A DNA stretch of 6,718 nucleotides from positions 1-6,718 of the forward strand of contig JAILNT010000108.1 in assembly GCA_024691265.1 (NCBI GenBank). The letters run 5' to 3'. Origin of the DNA: Treponema sp. GTDB taxonomy: Bacteria > Spirochaetota > Spirochaetia > Treponematales > Treponemataceae. The notes under the pieces were generated by a model. It was not told where the DNA came from. It was given only the letters and a program-made list of their open reading frames with translations, and made no database searches. Made by a program: the position numbers and the translations under genes. Positions 1 through 5,156 of the stretch are shown here, piece after piece. Each line of letters begins with the position of its first letter. Positions within the stretch are counted from its first letter, which is position 1.

Positions 1-12
1 GGAGAATTTCTT

Positions 13-252
13 ATGCAACTATCAAAATCAATATCAGTAGAATACAAAGAAAAGAAATATAATTATCTTATAGACTACGATTCAGATGAAATTGCAGCAA
101 GCGAAATCGATTGGCTTGTTGAAGAAGTAAAGAAACGAGAAAACACAATTACAGGAGAAGAAGATTATAACAAATGGTTTCAGAATATGATGATACATAC
201 AGCCATGGTAAGACTTGGAAGTAAAATAAATATCTGGCCTATAGAAATATAA
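13..252 (+). CDS. Small hypothetical protein, 79 aa
   Basis: I do not recognise this protein. It starts with ATG, has a GGAG ribosome site at bases 1-4 (8-nt spacer), and ends in TAA just before a strong terminator, so it looks like a real gene and the last one of a plus-strand transcript that begins outside the window. The product is small, soluble and acidic. There is no signal peptide or membrane segment. The N-terminal part (residues 1-25) is rich in Lys/Tyr and could form beta strands. Residues 26-45 are acidic and probably helical (for example SEIDWLVEEVKK). The C-terminal half contains a Trp-Phe-Gln-Asn-Met-Met stretch and ends in IWPIEI. No catalytic or zinc-binding motif is visible, and there is no cysteine. 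It converges on the MATE gene, so its position says nothing about a link to nickel uptake. Confidence 0.72.
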   Translation: MQLSKSISVEYKEKKYNYLIDYDSDEIAASEIDWLVEEVKKRENTITGEEDYNKWFQNMMIHTAMVRLGSKINIWPIEI

Positions 253-259
253 CTTCATT

Positions 260-283
260 AAAGCCCCGAAAAGGGCTTTTTTT
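260..283 (+). terminator. Intrinsic terminator after the small plus-strand gene
   Basis: A perfect 7-bp stem, AAAGCCC (260-266) with GGGCTTT (273-279), closes a 6-nt loop and runs into seven T residues (277-283), starting 7 nt after the plus-strand stop codon. This is a classic rho-independent terminator. The hairpin also lies 6 nt beyond the stop of the convergent MATE gene, so it may serve both strands. On the minus strand only three U residues follow the stem, so termination in that direction should be weaker. Confidence 0.9.
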
Positions 284-285
284 AT

Positions 286-1632
286 TTACATCTTCTTAAA
301 CTTTTTTGAAAACATAAGAAGAAAAATTATTGCACTTGCAATCCATGAAGAAATATAGATAGCTATAATACATTCCATAGTTCTGAACCTTGAAAAAATA
401 AGCAAGATTGAAATAATTCTAAGAAAACATGTAGATATAAGAGTTGCTATCATAGGTTTTACAGTATTTCCTGTTCCACAATATGCACCTGATAAAGCTT
501 CTGCTATTGCATATGTAAAATAAAAAGGAGCCATCATACGCATATATTTTGTAACAAGAGGAATTATTGTAACAGTATCGCCAGCAGCTAAAAAAAGCCC
601 TGCAATATCAGATGAAAAAAAGAACAAAATTATACTGCATAAGCCTGTAAAAAAAACAGACATACTTGTTCCTGCCATAATTCCTTTTTTTATTCGCTCT
701 ACTTTCCCAGCTCCTGTATTTTGGGAAATATAAGTAGTAAGAGCCGGACTCATAGAATCAGCAATAAGCCAGATTATTAAATCAAGTTTACCACATATAG
801 CCCATGACGCTATTATATCTGTTCCCAGCTGATTTATACTGGATTGAACAATGCTGTTTGCAACAGGAAATAAAATCGACTGGAAAGCTAGAGGAATACC
901 TGTCACAATAATATTTACAAAATAAGACTGAAAAGCCGGACTTTCACTCTTATAGTCGGAAGGATATTTTTTAAGAGATTTCAAAAGTATATATAAAGAA
1001 ATAATAACACTTACAGCCTGAGAAAAAACAGTTGCAAATGCAGCACCTGCAACACCAAAATTAAAAATCCCAATCAAAACAATATCAGCTACAATGTTCA
1101 AACCACAGCAAAAAATCAGAACATAAAGAGGACTTTTAGAGTCCCCTAACGCCCTAAGAATTCCAGCCGTAATATTATAAAGAATTAAAGACCATAAACC
1201 TGAAAAATACACCCTGCAGTAAACAAGTGACATATTAAAAATGTCATCAGGAACAGCCATTACATGCAAAATAGAAGAAGTAAAAACTACACCGGAAAAT
1301 GAACAAATAATTCCAAGAAAAACAGCTACTAGAAAAGCAGCCTTTATAGAAAGCTTTAAGTCCTTATTTTTACTTGCTCCAAAATACTTTGAAATTATTA
1401 TACTGGCACCAGATGCAAGACCATTCATAAAATTAACAGGAAAACGAAAAATCGTACTAACACTATCTATTGCAGCAAGACCATTTTTTCCTAAAAATTG
1501 CCCGACAATTACAGCGTCAATAGTTGTGTATAATTGTTGAATAAGACTTCCTGCTATAATAGGAACAACAAATAACAAGAGTCCCTTATAAATATTTCCA
1601 GATATCAGAGATAAATTATTTTTTTGTTTCAA
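286..1632 (-). CDS. MATE-family efflux transporter (TTG start)
   Basis: This is a 448-residue inner-membrane exporter of the multidrug and toxic compound extrusion family, which expels organic cations or drugs in exchange for Na+ or H+. The length is normal, and about twelve hydrophobic segments run through the protein in two halves. Family features visible are the first-helix region with PIIAGSLIQQLY and the following D39-AVIVG (about 24-44), the ILRALGDSKSPL loop (158-169), its second-half counterpart SGAYCGTGNTVKP (381-393), and QNTGAGKVERIKKG (304-317). The open frame extends to another TTG at 1653. I start at TTG 1632 because an AAAGGGG ribosome site (1639-1645) lies 6 nt upstream and because the N terminus then begins MKQKNNLSLISGN, as in many MATE proteins. 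The 1653 start has no ribosome site and lies inside a terminator. The substrate cannot be told from sequence. It lies 74 nt behind nikE, mostly insulated by a hairpin, so a role in nickel handling is only speculation. Confidence 0.9.
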   Translation of the reverse strand: MKQKNNLSLISGNIYKGLLLFVVPIIAGSLIQQLYTTIDAVIVGQFLGKNGLAAIDSVSTIFRFPVNFMNGLASGASIIISKYFGASKNKDLKLSIKAAFLVAVFLGIICSFSGVVFTSSILHVMAVPDDIFNMSLVYCRVYFSGLWSLILYNITAGILRALGDSKSPLYVLIFCCGLNIVADIVLIGIFNFGVAGAAFATVFSQAVSVIISLYILLKSLKKYPSDYKSESPAFQSYFVNIIVTGIPLAFQSILFPVANSIVQSSINQLGTDIIASWAICGKLDLIIWLIADSMSPALTTYISQNTGAGKVERIKKGIMAGTSMSVFFTGLCSIILFFFSSDIAGLFLAAGDTVTIIPLVTKYMRMMAPFYFTYAIAEALSGAYCGTGNTVKPMIATLISTCFLRIISILLIFSRFRTMECIIAIYISSWIASAIIFLLMFSKKFKKM

Positions 1633-1638
1633 AAGAAA

Positions 1639-1645
1639 CCCCTTT
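1639..1645 (-). promoter_or_regulatory. Ribosome binding site deciding the MATE start
   Basis: AAAGGGG on the minus strand lies 6 nt before the TTG at 1632-1630. It sits inside the longer open frame (codons 3-5 counted from TTG 1653), which argues that translation begins at the inner TTG. Confidence 0.75.
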
Positions 1646-1651
1646 ATAAGC

Positions 1652-1682
1652 AAAAAATGGGAAAATAGAATCCTTCCCCATT
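1652..1682 (-). terminator. Probable terminator of the nik operon, downstream of nikE
   Basis: In the minus-strand RNA, AAUGGGGAAG (1682-1673) pairs with UUUUCCCAUU (1665-1656) around a 7-nt loop. Two of the ten pairs are G-U. The stem merges into a run of six U residues (1657-1652). It begins about 25 nt after the nikE stop. The stem is only moderately stable, so some readthrough into the MATE gene is possible. The same hairpin could also act as a leader element for that gene. No convincing -35/-10 promoter was seen in the 74-nt gap. Confidence 0.65.
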
Positions 1683-1706
1683 AAAATTATTTTACAATGA
1701 CAGCCT

Positions 1707-2489
1707 TTATGCATCAAAAGTTTCTATTGATTCTAAAAGCTTACGGGCATAGTCATCTTTTGTATTAGCAATATTTTTAATATCTATATGTTCTGTAACT
1801 TTACCCTGATAAAGAAACAAAACCTCATCACAAATATACGTAATAGAAGTTAAATCATGAGTTATAAAAATATAAGTAAGATTAAGCTTTTTCTTTAAAT
1901 CTTTTAGTAAATCCATTACCTGAACCTGAGTGTGAGCATCAAGAGAAGAAACTGCTTCATCAAATAAAATTATTTCAGGCTTACAGGCAACAGCACGGGC
2001 AATACAAACCCTTTGAAGCTGCCCTCCTGAAAGTTCATGGGGAAAACGGTTTGCAAAAGATTCGTCAAGACCGACCATCTCAAGCAAAGCTTTACATTCA
2101 CTTGAATAATCAAGCTTTATTCCTTCTCGTCTTTCTCTAACACGTAACCCCTCTTTTATAACAGACTTTATTTGAAAACGAGGATTAGCAGAAGTTGTAT
2201 AATCTTGAAAAACGACACTAAGCTTATTTTGAAGACATTTCTTACCGGCTCTATTTGCATAAACAGAAACTCCGTCAAGCAACAATTCCCCGTTATCAGG
2301 CTTTAATAAACCTGTAATTACCTTTCCCATAGTAGACTTACCGCTACCAGATTCTCCTAATATTCCTAAACAACAACCCTTTTTAACATCAAAAGAAATA
2401 TCATGGAGAACTTTCTGTCTGGTATAGCCAAATATCTTATCTTTTTTCTCTGTACGAAAACTAACAGATACATTTTTTAATTCAAGCAT
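1707..2489 (-). CDS. nikE: Nickel-type ABC transporter ATP-binding protein NikE
   Basis: This is the cytoplasmic ATPase subunit, 260 aa (E. coli NikE is 268), predicted to pair with NikD and drive import through NikBC. Visible motifs are Walker A GESGSGKS (45-52), Q-loop Gln95 in VVFQD, ABC signature LSGGQ (153-157) followed by LQRVCIARA, Walker B IILFDE (173-178), and switch His211 in FITHD. Two details fit NikE better than the related OppF/DppF: the DEAVSSLD sequence after Walker B, where OppF-like proteins have DEPVSALD, and VFQDYTTSANPR, which resembles VFQDSISAVNPR in E. coli NikE. The longer C-terminal extension of OppF/DppF is absent. The open frame reaches TTG 2504, but a GGAGGA ribosome site at 2497-2502 lies 7 nt before ATG 2489, so I start there. 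The start overlaps the nikD stop by 8 nt, indicating translational coupling. It is the last gene before the operon terminator. Confidence 0.88.
   Translation of the reverse strand: MLELKNVSVSFRTEKKDKIFGYTRQKVLHDISFDVKKGCCLGILGESGSGKSTMGKVITGLLKPDNGELLLDGVSVYANRAGKKCLQNKLSVVFQDYTTSANPRFQIKSVIKEGLRVRERREGIKLDYSSECKALLEMVGLDESFANRFPHELSGGQLQRVCIARAVACKPEIILFDEAVSSLDAHTQVQVMDLLKDLKKKLNLTYIFITHDLTSITYICDEVLFLYQGKVTEHIDIKNIANTKDDYARKLLESIETFDA
2350..2372. repeat. 23-bp exact repeat in nikE, shared with nikD
   Basis: This stretch is identical to 3182-3204 in nikD. It encodes the residues just before and into Walker A (CLGILGES) in both ATPase genes, in the same frame. It reflects common ancestry of the two paralogues. 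Perfect identity at wobble positions hints at recent gene conversion or strong codon bias. Confidence 0.8.
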
Positions 2490-3309
2490 TTGATTTTCCT
2501 CCAAAAATCGTTTTACGGTAACAAGCCATAACAGCAGCCCTTTTTTCTACAAGCAGTTTTGTATAAGAATCCTTGGCGTCAGTTAAAATTTCTTTGAAAG
2601 AACCTGAATCTACAAGTTTTCCATGATTTAAAACAATAATATAATCGGCTATACGAGCAACAGCATCTAAATCATGACTTATAAATACCATAGCAATATT
2701 CTGTTCCTGTTTTATACGGATAAGTTCATTTAGAATCTCATGTCGTGTAATAGCATCTATAGCTGTAGTTGGTTCATCAGCAATAATAAGCTTTGGATTC
2801 ATAGCCGTTGCAATACCAATCATAACTCTTTGAAGCATACCACCTGAAAGCTGATGAGGATATTTTTCAAGCACTTCTTCCGGATTATGAATTCTCACTT
2901 TATTTAAAAGCTCTATCGACTTATCATAAATCTCTTTATCAGTCCAATTTGTATTAGCCTTGAAAGTTTCTGCAATCTGTTTATTCATTCTATATAATGG
3001 GTCAAATGAAGTCATAGGATTTTGTAAAATAACACCCATCTGACCTCCTCTAATATTCCTCAATTCCTCTGAACTTTTACCAGAAAGTTCTTCGCCATTA
3101 AATTTAATACTTCCCAAAACATTAAAATGACTATCAAGAATACCCATTACAGCTTTCATTGTCATAGATTTACCACTACCTGATTCTCCTAATATTCCTA
3201 AACACTGTCCTGGAAAAACATTGAAAGAAACATTATCAACAAGAATAGATTCTTTATGACGCTGGCTTAATCTTACATTTAGATTTTTAATTTCTAAAAC
3301 AGCCTTCAT
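2482..3309 (-). CDS. nikD: Nickel-type ABC transporter ATP-binding protein NikD
   Basis: This is the first of the two cytoplasmic ATPase subunits, 275 aa. Motifs in order are Walker A GESGSGKS (41-48), Q-loop Gln96 in VILQNPMTSFDPL (94-105), ABC signature LSGGM (154-158) followed by LQRVMIG, Walker B LIIADE (174-179) with PTT after it, D-loop AIDA (183-186), and switch His212 in FISHD. The LSGGM variant and the IIADEPTT block match E. coli NikD (MSGGMLQRMMI, IIADEPTT) and point to the nickel/metallophore branch of the Opp/Dpp family. The protein is about 20 residues longer than E. coli NikD. The extra tail (about 255-275: KRAAVMACYRKTIFGGKSNA) has no recognised domain and overlaps the nikE ribosome site. 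A GAGGTGG ribosome site (3314-3320) precedes ATG 3309, which shares the tetranucleotide ATGA with the nikC stop, so the two are probably coupled. Confidence 0.88.
   Translation of the reverse strand: MKAVLEIKNLNVRLSQRHKESILVDNVSFNVFPGQCLGILGESGSGKSMTMKAVMGILDSHFNVLGSIKFNGEELSGKSSEELRNIRGGQMGVILQNPMTSFDPLYRMNKQIAETFKANTNWTDKEIYDKSIELLNKVRIHNPEEVLEKYPHQLSGGMLQRVMIGIATAMNPKLIIADEPTTAIDAITRHEILNELIRIKQEQNIAMVFISHDLDAVARIADYIIVLNHGKLVDSGSFKEILTDAKDSYTKLLVEKRAAVMACYRKTIFGGKSNA
2497..2502 (-). promoter_or_regulatory. Ribosome binding site deciding the nikE start
   Basis: A near-consensus GGAGGA on the minus strand is spaced 7 nt from ATG 2489. It lies within the 3' end of nikD and overlaps the upstream in-frame TTG (2504-2502), which therefore is unlikely to be the start. 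Confidence 0.85.
3182..3204. repeat. 23-bp exact repeat in nikD, shared with nikE
   Basis: This is the partner of the repeat at 2350-2372, in direct orientation about 830 bp apart. Both copies code for the Walker A approach. Sequence just beyond it diverges at silent and coding positions. Confidence 0.8.
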
Positions 3310-4130
3310 TCTTCCACCTCTTTAGGATCAAGAACATCTCTCAATGCATCACCCATTAAATTAAAACAGCACACTAAAACAACAATAGCAAGACCTGGAG
3401 CAAGCATCTGACCAGGATTTCTTGTCATAACATCTTTAGCATCATTAAGCATAGCACCCCATTCCGGAGTTGGAGCCTGTACTCCTAAACCTAAAAATGA
3501 CAAAGTGGAAATATTAATAATGGCCCAGCCCACATCAAGAGATGCAAGCACTGCCAAATCTGACGTAATAGAAGGAATAAGATGCTTTAGTAAAATAAAA
3601 GTTTCAGGCATTCCAACACACCTTGAAAACTGAACAAAGTTTTTATCACGGTATTGTAAAACACCTGTACGAATCATTCTTGCATACCACGCCCACTTTA
3701 TAAACACATTAGCAATAATAACGTTTTGCACACTTACACCAAGGAGAGCAACAACGGCAAAAACCATAATTTGACTTGGAAATGACAAAACAACATCAAC
3801 AATTCTCATAATCACTTCTTCTATTAATCCTCTGAAATAACCTGCTGCAATTCCCATAATGGCACCAAGAGTAATTGTTCCAAGCATAGTAAGAAGTGAA
3901 AGCCCTAAAGTTGGTCTTATCCCATAAATCAGTCTTGATAAAACACAGCGTCCTAACCTATCTGTTCCTAAAGGATATTCCATACTGTATTTTGCAAATT
4001 TATGAAGAATATCAGTTTTATAAGGGTCATGAGGAGCTATAAACGGAGCAAAAATCCCTGCAAGTCCAATAAAAAGAACAATCAGAACTGTAACAACAGC
4101 AGTCTTATGATGAATAAATCTTTTCCACAT
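3306..4130 (-). CDS. nikC: Nickel-type ABC transporter permease NikC
   Basis: This is an inner-membrane channel subunit, 274 aa (E. coli NikC 277), expected to dimerise with NikB. The first membrane helix spans about residues 10-32 and leads into IAPHDPY, as in OppC/DppC/NikC proteins. Next comes the PLGTDRLGR motif (53-61). Further membrane segments lie at about 78-98, 110-135, 137-150, 193-217 and 242-263. The cytoplasmic EAA-type coupling loop, FVQFSRCVGMPETFILLKHLIP without its ends (165-186), contacts an ATPase. FLGLGVQAPTPEWG and GDALRDVLDP near the C terminus are strongly shared with E. coli NikC, as is WAWYARMIR (146-154). ATG 4130 is used. Its best ribosome site, AAAGGA (4143-4148), lies inside the end of nikB with a rather long 12-nt spacer, so translation may depend on ribosomes finishing nikB, whose stop is 5 nt away. 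Confidence 0.9.
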   Translation of the reverse strand: MWKRFIHHKTAVVTVLIVLFIGLAGIFAPFIAPHDPYKTDILHKFAKYSMEYPLGTDRLGRCVLSRLIYGIRPTLGLSLLTMLGTITLGAIMGIAAGYFRGLIEEVIMRIVDVVLSFPSQIMVFAVVALLGVSVQNVIIANVFIKWAWYARMIRTGVLQYRDKNFVQFSRCVGMPETFILLKHLIPSITSDLAVLASLDVGWAIINISTLSFLGLGVQAPTPEWGAMLNDAKDVMTRNPGQMLAPGLAIVVLVCCFNLMGDALRDVLDPKEVEE

Positions 4131-4135
4131 ATTAT

Positions 4136-5074
4136 TTAACTATCCTTTCTCAATCTAGGATCTGATACAGTCTGCAACACATCAAATATCAGATTAAACA
4201 AAACGAAAAGAACTCCTATAAGAAGAACATAAATCTGAATAACGGGATAATCCCTGTTAAAAATTGAGCTAATACATAAAGTACCAAGCCCTGGCCATGA
4301 AAATACATTCTCTACAACAATAGTTCCTGAAATAAGCTGAGGAATACTCATACCCATTGCAACAATACATGTATGCATAGAATTTTTCAGAATATGTTTA
4401 ACAAGAATTGCCTTTTGAGGAATGCCCCGTACATTTGCATAAAGAACATAATCCTGCTTCATATTTTCAAGCATATTATTACGAATAAGACGTATATAAG
4501 TTGCAATATAACTTAATGCAACTGTAATTGCCGGTAAAATTAAATGGCGTATAGTTCCATTTCCATTAGTAGGAAGAAGTTTTAATTTTACGCTTATAAG
4601 CCACATCAGTAAAAGTCCAATCCAATACGAAGGCATGGCGGTTGAAATAAAAATAAAAGCCCTCATGATGACATCAAAAAAGCTGTCTTTATAAACTGCA
4701 CAAAGTACCCCAACAGGAATACTAAGCAGAATAACAATGATAAATGAAGCTCCAGCAAGCTGTAAGGTAGCCGGCATAGAACGCAAAAGCTCTCCGGAGA
4801 CAGTTCTTGTAGGATTTACATAACTAACCCCGAAATCTCCCCTAAGACAACCTGTAAGCCAGTTAAAATACCGAATAAGAAAAGGTTTATTAAGACCAAG
4901 CTTTTCTTCCATCTCTGCAATCATTTCATCTGTAATAAGAGGTGTTTGCTGTACTCTAAGAGCAACCTCGGCAGCATTAGACGGAATAAGATTAATGAAG
5001 AGATAACATATAAAAGAAATAGCAATTAATAATGGTATTGCCATTAACAATCTTCTTATAACGTAACGTTTCAT
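4136..5074 (-). CDS. nikB: Nickel-type ABC transporter permease NikB
   Basis: This is an inner-membrane channel subunit, 312 aa (E. coli NikB 314). An N-terminal helix (about 8-30) is followed by a periplasmic or extracellular domain with EEKLGLNKPFLIRYFNWL (56-73) and GDFGVSY (79-85). Membrane segments follow at about 105-127, 137-160, 178-196, 233-255 and 280-302. The EAA-type coupling loop is at about 209-231 (YVLYANVRGIPQKAILVKHI). The C-terminal motifs FSWPGLGTL (258-266) and IFNRDYPVIQ (271-280) are those of the Opp/Dpp/Nik family. The second is nearly identical to the E. coli NikB sequence, which supports the nickel assignment over a peptide one. The frame is open back to TTG 5086, but GAAGGG (5079-5084) fits ATG 5074 and the protein then begins MKRYVIRRLL, a typical start for this family. 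It is preceded by a hairpin that separates it from nikA. Confidence 0.9.
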   Translation of the reverse strand: MKRYVIRRLLMAIPLLIAISFICYLFINLIPSNAAEVALRVQQTPLITDEMIAEMEEKLGLNKPFLIRYFNWLTGCLRGDFGVSYVNPTRTVSGELLRSMPATLQLAGASFIIVILLSIPVGVLCAVYKDSFFDVIMRAFIFISTAMPSYWIGLLLMWLISVKLKLLPTNGNGTIRHLILPAITVALSYIATYIRLIRNNMLENMKQDYVLYANVRGIPQKAILVKHILKNSMHTCIVAMGMSIPQLISGTIVVENVFSWPGLGTLCISSIFNRDYPVIQIYVLLIGVLFVLFNLIFDVLQTVSDPRLRKDS

Positions 5075-5078
5075 TTGA

Positions 5079-5084
5079 CCCTTC
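5079..5084 (-). promoter_or_regulatory. Ribosome binding site deciding the nikB start
   Basis: GAAGGG on the minus strand lies 4 nt from ATG 5074, slightly close but usable. It overlaps the longer in-frame TTG at 5086-5084, making that earlier start improbable. Confidence 0.65.
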
Positions 5085-5095
5085 AAATTATTATT

Positions 5096-5123
5096 AAAAA
5101 ATAGGCCACTACACAGAGCGGCC
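5096..5123 (-). terminator. Terminator-like stem-loop between nikA and nikB
   Basis: In the minus-strand RNA, GGCCGCU (5123-5117) pairs with AGUGGCC (5110-5104), with one G-U pair, around a 6-nt loop. After a two-base gap comes a run of six U residues (5101-5096). It starts about 33 nt after the nikA stop and ends about 22 nt before the nikB start codon. The form is that of a rho-independent terminator in the middle of an operon. The likely effect is partial termination, leaving more nikA than nikBCDE message. An alternative is a stabilising 3' end for processed nikA mRNA. Confidence 0.75.
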
Positions 5124-5156
5124 CGGATAAATCTTTATGAAATAAAAAGTTGATTA

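Noticed and set aside
1241..1540. Plus-strand open frame of 99 codons opposite the MATE gene
   Set aside because: It is antisense to a clear membrane-protein gene, has no recognisable domain and no ribosome site of note.
1707..5074. Oligopeptide or dipeptide (Opp/Dpp) transporter instead of Nik
   Set aside because: NikA pocket residues, the LSGGM signature in NikD, DEAVSSLD in NikE, FNRDYPVIQ in NikB and the short ATPases without the Opp/Dpp C-terminal extension all favour the nickel/metallophore branch. The exact metal complex stays open.
5075..5156. Riboswitch in the nikA-nikB gap
   Set aside because: Apart from one stem-loop with a U-run, the 82-nt gap is AT-rich with no conserved multi-helix aptamer that I can recognise, and is short for a metal-sensing riboswitch.
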